Source: a virus. Taken from it: DNA of 32,480 nucleotides. The notes below the pieces were generated by a model, which was given only the letters and a program-made list of their open reading frames with translations, made no database searches and was not told the origin of the DNA. Both the position numbers and the translations under genes were made by a program. The stretch is taken from positions 1-32,480 of the IMG/VR virus record IMGVR_UViG_3300008107_000688. One strand, given 5' to 3'. Shown here one piece after another: positions 1 through 6,420 of this stretch. Positions within the stretch are counted from its first letter, which is position 1. Every line of letters starts with the position of its first letter.

Positions 1-106
1 CACCATTGTTGGCGTATCTTATTACAGCAGTATCCTCGTTTTGTACGAGATCATAATCGTAGCGATCTACTTCACCACCGATTATTGAGTTTGTCCAAAC
101 TTGCAT
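1..106 (-). CDS. Partial hypothetical protein (runs off left edge)
   Basis: The first 35 codons of a leftward gene start at an ATG whose complement is at 104-106 and continue beyond base 1. The visible part begins MQVWTNSIIGGEVDRYDYD and has no motif I recognise. It follows a terminator-like hairpin (121-136) after the SSB-like gene, so it may be a separate transcription unit or be read by read-through. Seen: an open frame with a clear start. The function is unknown and the full length cannot be judged. Confidence 0.55.
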   Translation of the reverse strand, partial: MQVWTNSIIGGEVDRYDYDLVQNEDTAVIRYANNG

Positions 107-114
107 AAGAAGAG

Positions 115-136
115 TTTAAAGGGGGATTGCTCCCCC
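115..136 (-). terminator. Rho-independent terminator after the SSB-like gene
   Basis: On the minus strand GGGGGA, loop GCAA, TCCCCC forms a six-pair GC-rich hairpin followed by CTTTAAA. It lies six bases past the stop of the 142-405 gene. The T tract is short, so termination may be partial. Confidence 0.6.
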
Positions 137-141
137 TGGTT

Positions 142-405
142 TTAGAATGGTAGATCCTCATTCTGAATAGTCTTCAGCTTCTGCTTGTTTACAGCAGCCT
201 GCTTAGCGTCTTCAGCATTTACTTTAGGTTCATAGGTGTCAATCTGTAACCTGTAGTCTGGCGATCTTTCACCTTCCTTCTTGAATGTGTTTGGCCATGC
301 GGTGTAACGCTTGTCGCCAATAGTGATGGATAATACTTCTACTTCTCCGTTCTTGGTGTTGATCACCTTCTTCCAGGCTGCGCCTGCTGATTGATTGTTA
401 CTCAT
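142..405 (-). CDS. Small SSB-like / DUF736-like protein
   Basis: An 87-residue protein. A core with WPNTFKKEGERSPDYRLQI resembles the small DUF736-type OB-fold proteins of phages and plasmids. The C-terminus NEDLPF resembles the acidic hydrophobic tail (DDIPF-type) that single-stranded DNA-binding proteins use to recruit partners. It lies at the distal end of the replication/recombination cluster (primase-helicase, ERF, YqaJ), which fits a role coating single-stranded DNA. What is seen is the tail and the motif; the ssDNA-binding role is inferred. It starts at ATG 405 and is followed by a terminator hairpin. Confidence 0.55.
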   Translation of the reverse strand: MSNNQSAGAAWKKVINTKNGEVEVLSITIGDKRYTAWPNTFKKEGERSPDYRLQIDTYEPKVNAEDAKQAAVNKQKLKTIQNEDLPF

Positions 406-407
406 AA

Positions 408-533
408 TTATGATTGTTTAGTGAATACGATTGCTTTGTTATAAAATGCTAGGACTAATTCTTTCTCTATCTTATCCCAGGCAATTACAGGGAGGAAGAA
501 GAGGACATCTAAATGTTCGATTCTAATGTTCAT
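408..533 (-). CDS. Hypothetical 41-residue protein
   Basis: A short leftward frame, MNIRIEHLDVLFFLPVIAWD..., ending TKQS. It begins at ATG 533, overlapping the stop of the upstream gene (530-532) by four bases in the ATGA manner common in this operon. That overlap is the main support for it being translated. The stretch LFFLPVIAW is hydrophobic but too short for a confident membrane segment. No family recognised. Confidence 0.45.
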   Translation of the reverse strand: MNIRIEHLDVLFFLPVIAWDKIEKELVLAFYNKAIVFTKQS

Positions 534-870
534 GGTTTTATTATTTGGTTCGTGATTAACATTTGAAGGATCTCTTTGAAATCTTCAAGAGTCATGGCGA
601 CTATAGTACCCTTGCGATTACGTTTGTGGAATACCAGGTTGTAATTATTCTTAGGCATCTTGGCGAGAATATCATGGATACTGCCGAGCTTCTCTACTGC
701 TTTAGCTTGTACATGAAATCTGTGTAACATAGATCGATACCCTGATCATCCTTACGTTTGCTTTCGGATCGGGAGCTAACACATTCAGACCATCCTAGTT
801 CTTTGAACCAGTCTCTAATCTGTAGTTCATATCCGTGGCCCTTCTTACGAGCGTTTATTTTCTGCGCCAT
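530..870 (-). pseudogene. Holliday-junction-resolvase-like PD-(D/E)XK nuclease, split by a frame change
   Basis: Two leftward frames together make one nuclease. Frame A (870-694) starts MAQKINARKKGHGYELQIRD, continues through SSRSESKRKDDQGIDL and stops at 694. Frame B (ending at 530) carries FHVQAKAVEKLG and then a typical resolvase C-terminal half with NLVFHKRN and MTLEDFKEIL. The catalytic D (in GID) lies in frame A and the Q-A-K motif in frame B. A single -1 shift in the TTT at 716-718 gives ...LCYTDFHVQAKAVE..., an uninterrupted active site of about 111 residues. Explanations are a one-base deletion in a T run, a sequencing error, or programmed frameshifting; no strong slippery heptamer is seen. 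Frame B alone could also start at ATG 730 (66 residues). The likely role is branched-DNA processing with the recombination genes nearby. Confidence 0.65.
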
Positions 871-1133
871 ACTCTTGGTTGTAGTTCTTTTATTGTTGAC
901 CAGCTCACTATAGGATCAAAAACAGTAGGGTGGAAGTGATTGGGTTTTGATATCTGTTGCATGTAGTACTTTTCTCCTGGTACAATCTCATCAAGCGGAA
1001 CCTTCTCAAGAAGATTTTCACCTCTCATATCTTCTACATACTCTAACCATTGGCCTCCGCCATTGAAATACCTCCACTGCTCTTTAAACAAGATCTGTGA
1101 GGCTTTTGAATTTTTGGATGTCTTCCTTGCCAT
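855..1133 (-). CDS. Hypothetical 92-residue protein
   Basis: A basic N-terminus (MARKTSKNSKAS) is followed by a compact region with FKEQWRYFNGGGQWLEYVED and a C-terminus ending QPRVWRRK. The start lies inside the 3' end of the primase-helicase gene (50-base overlap), and its end overlaps the start of the resolvase-like gene by 16 bases, so it belongs to the same polycistronic message. No family recognised. The aromatic- and proline-rich sequence does not look like a shadow frame. Confidence 0.55.
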   Translation of the reverse strand: MARKTSKNSKASQILFKEQWRYFNGGGQWLEYVEDMRGENLLEKVPLDEIVPGEKYYMQQISKPNHFHPTVFDPIVSWSTIKELQPRVWRRK

Positions 1134-2814
1134 ATGGTTGTCCTACGAATTTTGTATCGTCCGAACCATCGTTGATTTTTTCTGCTGGCTCGAAACGAGA
1201 GTTATTAATGTTATACGTGAAGTAAGAAGTACCAACCTCGCCAGAGTATTTAAACCTAACCTTCCATCTATGTACTTCGGTTTGCTTAGTTTCAAAGTTT
1301 CTGTACACAGTCAGACCATTATCTACCAGGTTGAACCAGTGAGAGGAATCTCCAACATCATATCCGTTAGGTACTTCGTAAGTATTCTTAAGCTTAGATA
1401 TCTTTTTAGGATGAGCCACCATGTACACATGTACTCCATAGTTCCTGGCGAACCTGGAAACATCATTCATGATCAGCTTGATTTGGTGGTGGCGTGTATC
1501 AGATTGATTAGACAAACTCTTCTCAACGGTACTCATGTTATCTATTACTAACCCATTGATGCCGTATCGCTTCACCATCTCTTTAGCCTTACCCAGTATG
1601 CCTTCAATAGTCAGATCGTTATCACTCAGTCTGTAGTACTTGAAGTGTTCGTTCATGAATGGGGTCAGTGCCTCAACTTCTTCTTTCGGTAATCTATCCG
1701 CATAAGGAGTCTTAAAGAAACTCTTGCCTGTTACGATTTGGAACATCTCACTAAGTGCATGTGCAGTATTAGCTTCTTCGGCTGAGTAGATAAAGAACCT
1801 TTGCCCATAGTCTAAGGCTAGGAGAGACATTACATTTCTTAGGAAAGATGATTTACCATGACCAGGGATACCCGTGATGAGACTAACCTGGCCCGGATGC
1901 CATATCATACCCGATCCTACGTCAGCACCTTTAGGATAGCCCTCTTCGTATAGGCGAAGGATCTCTTCTCTTACAGAGTAAGCATCGTCTATACCCTCAA
2001 CTGGAAATGGAGTGGCGGAGTTATAACATTCTACTAGCTTGTCTGTACCATAGGTGGTCAGTACTTCATTGGCATCCTTACAAGGGAAGTCAATGATCAT
2101 ACAATTTTCCTTACCTAAACGTCTAGCTAGTTCATTTCTAAGAGCTAGTCCTGGTTCGTCAGTATCGGTAGCGATATAGATCTTCTTGCCCTCGAACACA
2201 TGGACAAACTCATCTAACCACTCTAGCTTTTGTGATCCTTTGCTTGCCCCGTTAGGAACTGATACAGCCGTCTTAATCCCCGCCTCATAGAATGATAGAG
2301 CATCGATCTCTCCCTCGCAAATAATAATTTCAGTATCGCTATTATCACATGCAACGTCAATGCCATAAGGCCCAAGAAGAGCACCACTGACCAGCTTAAA
2401 ATTTTTATCCCTATCTCTGTGCTTAATGTTAAAGATCTTCTCATTGTAGTAATAGTTGAAATGTATCGTTCTTACTTCTTTCTCAGCTTGAGGCATGTAG
2501 TCTATACCTTCGGTAACTTGGTAGCGAAGAAGGGTCTGATTGGATATCCCCCGATCTGCGAACCAATTGATAACCTGTTCGGATAGGTTCTTATGTTCTA
2601 CTTGTGGTACTACATATTCTTTTTCTACTCTTCTAGTTACAGCTCCTCTGAATCCACAGTTATGACAATTCCAGACACCCTCCTCGACATCTACGCTGAG
2701 ACATGGATCATTCTTTTTCTTACGATCCTGGCTACACTTTGGGCATGTGGTCTTTACATTACCACGTTGGCCAAAGCGAACATTGATTCCGAGCTTCTGT
2801 AATTCTTGTATCAT
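1084..2814 (-). CDS. Bifunctional DNA primase-helicase (T7 gp4 type)
   Basis: A 576-residue replication protein. Its N-terminal zinc ribbon has C24-x2-C27 and C50-x2-C53 (CPKC and CHNC). A TOPRIM domain carries EGEID (about 167-171) and ATDTDEPG (about 217). The C-terminal RecA-like helicase carries a Walker A (TGIPGHGKSS, about 318-328) and a Walker-B-like GLVIDN. The length and order match the gp4-type fusion, which primes the lagging strand and unwinds the fork as a hexameric ring. It starts at ATG 2814, overlapping the preceding loader-like gene by four bases, which suggests translational coupling. All main motifs look intact. Confidence 0.93.
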   Translation of the reverse strand: MIQELQKLGINVRFGQRGNVKTTCPKCSQDRKKKNDPCLSVDVEEGVWNCHNCGFRGAVTRRVEKEYVVPQVEHKNLSEQVINWFADRGISNQTLLRYQVTEGIDYMPQAEKEVRTIHFNYYYNEKIFNIKHRDRDKNFKLVSGALLGPYGIDVACDNSDTEIIICEGEIDALSFYEAGIKTAVSVPNGASKGSQKLEWLDEFVHVFEGKKIYIATDTDEPGLALRNELARRLGKENCMIIDFPCKDANEVLTTYGTDKLVECYNSATPFPVEGIDDAYSVREEILRLYEEGYPKGADVGSGMIWHPGQVSLITGIPGHGKSSFLRNVMSLLALDYGQRFFIYSAEEANTAHALSEMFQIVTGKSFFKTPYADRLPKEEVEALTPFMNEHFKYYRLSDNDLTIEGILGKAKEMVKRYGINGLVIDNMSTVEKSLSNQSDTRHHQIKLIMNDVSRFARNYGVHVYMVAHPKKISKLKNTYEVPNGYDVGDSSHWFNLVDNGLTVYRNFETKQTEVHRWKVRFKYSGEVGTSYFTYNINNSRFEPAEKINDGSDDTKFVGQPYGKEDIQKFKSLTDLV

Positions 2815-3371
2815 TTAGTATTCCAATAGATGGTGGCTTGATCTAGGTATTCCATAAACTTCTTAGGACTTCTAAAGAGTGTAGTAGGGCGGTTGTATTC
2901 CTTCATCTTCTCATCGTTGCCCCAGGTTTCTTTCTTGTGAATGATTACACTCTTGAAGTGATCTATAGTAAGTCTTGGCATTACCTTTAGGATAGCCTTA
3001 ACCAGTTCGATATTGTTAGGTAATTGGTATCTAGTACCATTTAATTCATTGAATTGCTCAACAACTTCCTTTGCTAGTTCTGTATTGGCGGTAGTCACTT
3101 CTACGTTATTATCGATAGTCGCCAAGTACCAATGCTTTGTAGGGTAGATGCTACCATTCTCAGCGATCTCTAGCAATGCAGGTTTAGATGTTCGCATATC
3201 ATCCACTGCTACAGACACTGCTCTTACACTCAGGCCCAGAGCCTCCGCCACAGAAGTGATGGAGGTATGGAGCCAAAGGTTCTTGTATTGGGAACAGAGG
3301 TCTGCAACTAAGTAATGAACCGATGATATGCCTAGCTTTTGCCGGACATTATGATCGATTGCTTGTATCAT
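2811..3371 (-). CDS. Replication initiation/helicase-loader-like protein with Phg_2220_C-type C-terminus
   Basis: A 186-residue protein. The N-terminal half (about 15-95) looks like a winged helix (TSITSVAEALGLSVRAVSVAV, then a strand-rich wing). The C-terminal half, with VVEQFNELNGTRY, then DHFKSVIIHKKETWG and a TLFRSPKKFMEYLDQ ending, matches the pattern of the conserved phage C-terminal domain (Phg_2220_C). That domain is common in phage replication proteins encoded next to helicases. It sits immediately upstream of the primase-helicase with a four-base overlap. Family membership is from memory of the motif; a loader or origin-binding role is inferred from position. Confidence 0.75.
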   Translation of the reverse strand: MIQAIDHNVRQKLGISSVHYLVADLCSQYKNLWLHTSITSVAEALGLSVRAVSVAVDDMRTSKPALLEIAENGSIYPTKHWYLATIDNNVEVTTANTELAKEVVEQFNELNGTRYQLPNNIELVKAILKVMPRLTIDHFKSVIIHKKETWGNDEKMKEYNRPTTLFRSPKKFMEYLDQATIYWNTK

Positions 3372-3757
3372 ACCTGGATATATTGTTCCATTTTTAAATA
3401 TGGGTTACTCTTGGAGCTATACTTTATAGCATTCAGACAAAGACCCGTCTTGATATATATCTTAGATGTGTTGTCGTTGTATTCACGTAACACCCCTGCA
3501 TTCTCTCTTCTCCTCCCTTCTCTCCATGACTCACGAAAGTTCATCAGCTTATTTCTGTACGTATCATATCCACAGTCTAGATATTCCATCACCTCAGTCT
3601 GCTTGTGTCCATACATATCAGCCAGTCCTACGAATACTATCCTGGCCAGTTCTAGATTGCCTTCAAAATCTTCATTGACTTGCATCTTCTTTTGAGGATT
3701 CTTATGCCATATAAACTGAGGGCGCATGATCGCCTCGATGTCTGTTAGTTTGATCAT
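3368..3757 (-). CDS. HTH-containing hypothetical protein
   Basis: A 129-residue protein. The segment ELARIVFVGLADMYGHKQTEVMEYLDCGYDTYRNKL (about 36-71) reads as consecutive helices with a helix-turn-helix look, faintly like DnaA domain IV. The C-terminal part has DNTSKIYIKTGLCLNAIKY. The start overlaps the YqaJ gene's stop (3754-3757) and its stop overlaps the loader-like gene by four bases, so it is tightly coupled within the replication operon. It is probably DNA-binding; the assignment is weak. Confidence 0.6.
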   Translation of the reverse strand: MIKLTDIEAIMRPQFIWHKNPQKKMQVNEDFEGNLELARIVFVGLADMYGHKQTEVMEYLDCGYDTYRNKLMNFRESWREGRRRENAGVLREYNDNTSKIYIKTGLCLNAIKYSSKSNPYLKMEQYIQV

Positions 3758-4734
3758 AAACGGATATTGAATTGTTTGCGCCAGGTAATTTTGCCGTTCG
3801 GGAGAACCAGGTTGGTTGCACCATCCTTCTCCATAACTTGCTTTAGGCGGTTCTGAAATAATTGTTTCTCTGATTCCAATGATTTGATCTGATTAGTAAG
3901 TTCCTGGTGAGATCTAGCCCACTCTTCATGCTCTTCTGTACCTTGTATGGTGATCTCTTCCTCACGAGCTTTGTGCTTTTCAGATATGAATGCATCAAAC
4001 GCTTTAGAGTTATCCGCCTCAGGCTCGTAGATAGTAGCCATCTGCCATGCCTCATCGCCTTCAAGCTGAGCAATAGCTTCTCTTGCTTCACGAACTCTAT
4101 TGTAATACTGCTCTGCTTCAAACAAGATTCTATCCTGCAATTCCTGGTCACGTTCAAATGTTACGAGCCCCAGTGTTCTACCATCCTTTAAGTAACAGAT
4201 CTCTGCATATCTCAACTCAGTCACTAACATGTAGTGTTGTACCTGGAGTAGATAGCTTGGTGGAATACCTGCTTCGTAAGCATCAGCGGAATAGCCGGAG
4301 ATCGTTTTGATCTCCAGTATTCCCTGTCCCTTGTAGTCGGGATGTTTGGTGATTATGCCATCTACATTAGCGAATAGAAATGGATATTTCGGATTGATGG
4401 CAATAGCTTTAAGCTTCTTATACTTCTTGATCTTATTGTCATTGAGTGTATTCTCAACCCATCCTTCCTCTGTTCCGTCAAAATACTGCCAACAACTAGC
4501 GACATAATCTTCTAGTTGTTTACCATGTAACATAGCGGCATTCATCTTATTGGGTACATTGGATAAACCTATCGCCTGATAGAACAGATTGATAGGGGAT
4601 TTATATTGGTTGAGACCGAGTAGCGTTCCGGCATCTGAACCCCCGACCATACCCTTTACTACAAAGGACTGGCGCAGGCTCTGCCATTCAGCCTCGCTAA
4701 GCTTGGCTGTGGGTATGAGTTGTAAGTGTTTCAT
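3754..4734 (-). CDS. YqaJ / lambda-Exo-family exonuclease
   Basis: A 326-residue protein with the YqaJ viral recombinase layout. It has GGSDAGTLLGLNQYKSP near 32-48, HGKQLEDYV, then the PD-(D/E)XK core FANVDGIIT and LEIKT, followed by YLLQVQHYMLV. In this fold D (of VDG) and E-x-K (of EIK) bind the catalytic metals. The enzyme resects 5' strands to give 3' overhangs for the ERF annealing protein encoded just upstream, forming a two-component phage recombination system. A C-terminal coiled coil (about 262-310) may oligomerise or contact the partner. Its start abuts the ERF stop at 4734. Confidence 0.9.
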   Translation of the reverse strand: MKHLQLIPTAKLSEAEWQSLRQSFVVKGMVGGSDAGTLLGLNQYKSPINLFYQAIGLSNVPNKMNAAMLHGKQLEDYVASCWQYFDGTEEGWVENTLNDNKIKKYKKLKAIAINPKYPFLFANVDGIITKHPDYKGQGILEIKTISGYSADAYEAGIPPSYLLQVQHYMLVTELRYAEICYLKDGRTLGLVTFERDQELQDRILFEAEQYYNRVREAREAIAQLEGDEAWQMATIYEPEADNSKAFDAFISEKHKAREEEITIQGTEEHEEWARSHQELTNQIKSLESEKQLFQNRLKQVMEKDGATNLVLPNGKITWRKQFNIRL

Positions 4735-5351
4735 TATTTCTTTTTAGCGGCTTTAACTACGGCTTCTGATTTTGCCTTATTGATAAGAGAGGTGAGTACC
4801 TTTTTCTGTGCATCGTTTAGTGAGTACTTCTTCAATGCAGCTTCTACTTCATTGATCTTTCCCTCGTTGATGAACTTGACCATCGCATCATACTTTTCTT
4901 GAGTAAGTGTTGGCGGTTCGGGGGAAGAAACATTGACAGAAGAACTAGCCTTTATAGTGGTGGTGCGAACATTTCCAACGGCATTATTGCCATCATCATC
5001 TTCGTCCTGAATAATTAGGTTTAATAACCCTGTAAGTGAGTAACGCTTGGCGTATGATACTGCTGATCCATAGTCCTGGGCGGTGGATTTAGCCACTACT
5101 ACCGGGAATACAGATAATACAGATTCGCCAGACTCCACATGCCATACTGTGGTCTGTACAAAAGGAAGATCGTTGATAATAGTATTGGCTTGGGTTACTA
5201 CTAGGCCACATTCATTTAGATATGGCTTGATATGTTGTTGAATAGACTCTAAAGTGGCATACTTAGACTTGAAGAACGGATTATTTTCCGCCCTCTTGAT
5301 TGCTGGACATGTTGACTGGAACTTCGCCAGTGCTTTTAGAATTGATTTCAT
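4734..5351 (-). CDS. erf: ERF-family single-strand annealing protein
   Basis: It contains the ERF signature: KALAKFQSTCPAIKRAENNPF with FFKSKYATLESI near the N-terminus, then AQDYGSAVSYAKRYSL and LIIQDEDDDGN. ERF proteins form rings and anneal complementary single strands, here probably those made by the neighbouring YqaJ exonuclease. The start chosen is ATG 5351 (MKSILKALAKF), which fits the family. An ATG ten codons earlier (5381) would extend the overlap with the upstream gene. The C-terminal third is Lys/Ala-rich (KAKSEAVVKAAKKK) and probably flexible. One TCGGGGG motif lies inside the gene at 4918. Confidence 0.87.
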   Translation of the reverse strand: MKSILKALAKFQSTCPAIKRAENNPFFKSKYATLESIQQHIKPYLNECGLVVTQANTIINDLPFVQTTVWHVESGESVLSVFPVVVAKSTAQDYGSAVSYAKRYSLTGLLNLIIQDEDDDGNNAVGNVRTTTIKASSSVNVSSPEPPTLTQEKYDAMVKFINEGKINEVEAALKKYSLNDAQKKVLTSLINKAKSEAVVKAAKKK

Positions 5352-5568
5352 CGGTAAATTGTTTAGTGAACTGGTATTCATTGGCTAGAAAATAGATTTG
5401 CTGCCAATCGTATGTAAACTTGGTGCGGTCTTTAAGACGTATTGCCTTTATGAAATGACCGTTGCATAGCTGCTCGTAGTTAGACAAAAGCCATTGTCTA
5501 AACGGCTTTAGAGGGTAAATTTTACCCTCAACCGTCATGGTATCGTGGTTATAATCGTATTTAATCAC
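5281..5568 (-). CDS. Hypothetical first gene of the leftward recombination operon
   Basis: A 95-residue protein beginning MIKYDYNHDTMTVEGKIYPL. It is rich in aromatic residues, with a Ser/Asn/Gly tail, and no family is recognised. It is the first gene of the leftward operon. A minus-strand TAACTTTG (5574-5581), matching the Bacteroidota -7 element TAnnTTTG, lies only six bases upstream of the start, with an operator-like palindrome (5584-5602) over its upstream region. The message may therefore be nearly leaderless. Its 3' end overlaps the ERF gene by 71-101 bases depending on the ERF start. Confidence 0.6.
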   Translation of the reverse strand: MIKYDYNHDTMTVEGKIYPLKPFRQWLLSNYEQLCNGHFIKAIRLKDRTKFTYDWQQIYFLANEYQFTKQFTDEINSKSTGEVPVNMSSNQEGGK

Positions 5569-5573
5569 GAATA

Positions 5574-5581
5574 CAAAGTTA
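5574..5581 (-). promoter_or_regulatory. Candidate leftward early promoter (-7 element)
   Basis: TAACTTTG on the minus strand fits the Bacteroidota primary sigma -7 consensus TAnnTTTG. No clear TTTG is seen at the expected -33 position; the operator palindrome at 5584-5602 occupies that region, so binding there would compete with RNA polymerase. Confidence 0.5.
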
Positions 5582-5583
5582 AA

Positions 5584-5602
5584 ACTATCTAAAATAGAGA
5601 TC
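5584..5602. promoter_or_regulatory. Operator-like palindrome O1
   Basis: ACTATCT-AAAAT-AGAGATC is an imperfect inverted repeat placed between the two divergent promoters of the repressor region. It matches five other sites in the window (7755, 13956, 14851, 15852, 18208). Confidence 0.6.
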
Positions 5603-5603
5603 G

Positions 5604-5637
5604 TTTGACTTTTCCACGTAGTTTTCCTCTATATTTG
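5604..5637 (+). promoter_or_regulatory. Repressor promoter (TTTG / TATATTTG)
   Basis: TTTG at 5604-5607 and TATATTTG at 5630-5637 are separated by 22 bases, fitting the Bacteroidota -33/-7 pattern. Transcription would begin near 5643, leaving roughly ten bases before the repressor ATG at 5655. Confidence 0.6.
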
Positions 5638-5664
5638 AGTTATAAATCCTCTATATGCGAGTTA
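5626..5664 (+). repeat. Tandem 17-bp repeat over the repressor promoter and start codon
   Basis: CCTCTATATTTGAGTTA (5626-5642) and CCTCTATATGCGAGTTA (5648-5664) are 22 bp apart centre to centre, about two helical turns. The first covers the -7 element and the second contains the repressor's ATG. Each carries a CTC-N7-GAG dyad. This placement suits autoregulation. Confidence 0.6.
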
Positions 5665-5969
5665 AAAGATCTAAAAACCTTGATGATATTGGCGCAAGAT
5701 TGCGTGAAGTAAGAATTGAAAACCGTCTAACACAGAAAGAGATGGCGAAAATTATTTCAATGACACCTGGATCAGTTGGTGCATTAGAAAACAACTTATA
5801 CACGCCTAATTATGACGTGCTTAGACTTCTTAAAAAAAGATTGCACGTTTCGTATGATTATTTGTTAGACGGTGAAAAGGGAGATAATGTTTTTCTTAGA
5901 CAAGAAAATGAACATTTGAAAAAAGAAGTTGCTCGACTAACAAAGATTGTTGACAAGCTACTCAAGTGA
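5655..5969 (+). CDS. Cro/C1-type (XRE) transcriptional repressor
   Basis: The only rightward gene in the left half. It has 104 residues with a classic lambda-repressor-type HTH (about 11-65): IGARLREVRIENRLTQKEMAKIISMTPGSVGALE..., with the TQKEMA turn and SVGALE recognition helix. The C-terminal ENEHLKKEVARLTKIVDKLL (about 84-104) is a leucine-zipper-like coiled coil, probably for dimerisation. There is no peptidase domain of the LexA/C1 autocleavage type, so induction would need another route. It is divergent from the recombination operon, with an operator palindrome and tandem repeats in the intergenic region. It probably controls the life-cycle switch. The last 12 bases overlap the convergent gene. 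Confidence 0.88.
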   Translation: MRVKRSKNLDDIGARLREVRIENRLTQKEMAKIISMTPGSVGALENNLYTPNYDVLRLLKKRLHVSYDYLLDGEKGDNVFLRQENEHLKKEVARLTKIVDKLLK

Positions 5970-6149
5970 TTCTTTTAACTTCTCTTCTGTCCATACGTAT
6001 TGGAAATCATCTCCCCAATAGTGATCGCATTTGCCATCCTTGATTGGAGGATCAGCAAAGTAGTATTGGAATTCTCCAGGTTCAGCAGTGTAGCGATAGC
6101 ACTGGTTTTTGAATGGGCAGTCAACGCCCGTACACATTGTGATATCCAT
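5958..6149 (-). CDS. Small Cys-rich protein (putative zinc-binding)
   Basis: A 63-residue protein, MDITMCTGVDCPFKNQCYRY followed by DGKCDHYWG. The spacing C-x4-C-x4-C plus a distal C/H resembles a small phage family with a C....CP....C.R pattern that often lies in early clusters. It may bind one metal ion. It converges on the repressor gene with a 12-base overlap, so transcription of the two would interfere. Motifs are seen; the function is unknown. Confidence 0.65.
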   Translation of the reverse strand: MDITMCTGVDCPFKNQCYRYTAEPGEFQYYFADPPIKDGKCDHYWGDDFQYVWTEEKLKESLE

Positions 6150-6176
6150 ATGTTATTGTTTAAGTTTTCGATGTAG

Positions 6177-6371
6177 TTAATCCACTTCAAAACAATTGGG
6201 TCTAGGATTTAGGCCAAAGAGTCTATCGTATTCTGATACTCCGGCATCAAAGTGTGCCGTTTGATATTCGATCTCAATATTTATTGCTATTTGAAAGTCT
6301 TCATCAGTTAGTTTATCCCCGTTTGCCTTGTATCGTTCAATTAAAAACTCTACTGCTGTTTGTTGCAACAT
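6177..6371 (-). CDS. Hypothetical early protein, 64 residues
   Basis: MLQQTAVEFLIERYKANGDKL then EDFQIAINIEIEYQTAHFDAG. Small, acidic and mostly helical. Proteins of this look, with a Q-rich start and an AxEFL helix, are frequent in phages of Bacteroidota, but none has a function I can name. It follows the integrase terminator on the same strand, so it has its own promoter or read-through supply. Confidence 0.6.
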   Translation of the reverse strand: MLQQTAVEFLIERYKANGDKLTDEDFQIAINIEIEYQTAHFDAGVSEYDRLFGLNPRPNCFEVD

Positions 6372-6392
6372 GTTATTAGAATTTTAGGTATT

Positions 6393-6415
6393 AAAAAGCC
6401 CCCAGTTCGGGGGCT
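6393..6415 (-). terminator. Integrase terminator
   Basis: On the minus strand AGCCCCC, loop GAACT, GGGGGCT, followed by TTTTT (complement of 6393-6397): a canonical intrinsic terminator just past the integrase stop. Its 5' arm and loop are the same CCCCCGAACTG string that recurs through the window. Confidence 0.85.
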
Positions 6416-6420
6416 ATCTT

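Noticed and set aside
1063-1551. 162-residue rightward open frame
   Set aside because: It lies opposite the primase-helicase gene, whose motifs are unmistakable; its composition is that of a reverse-strand shadow.
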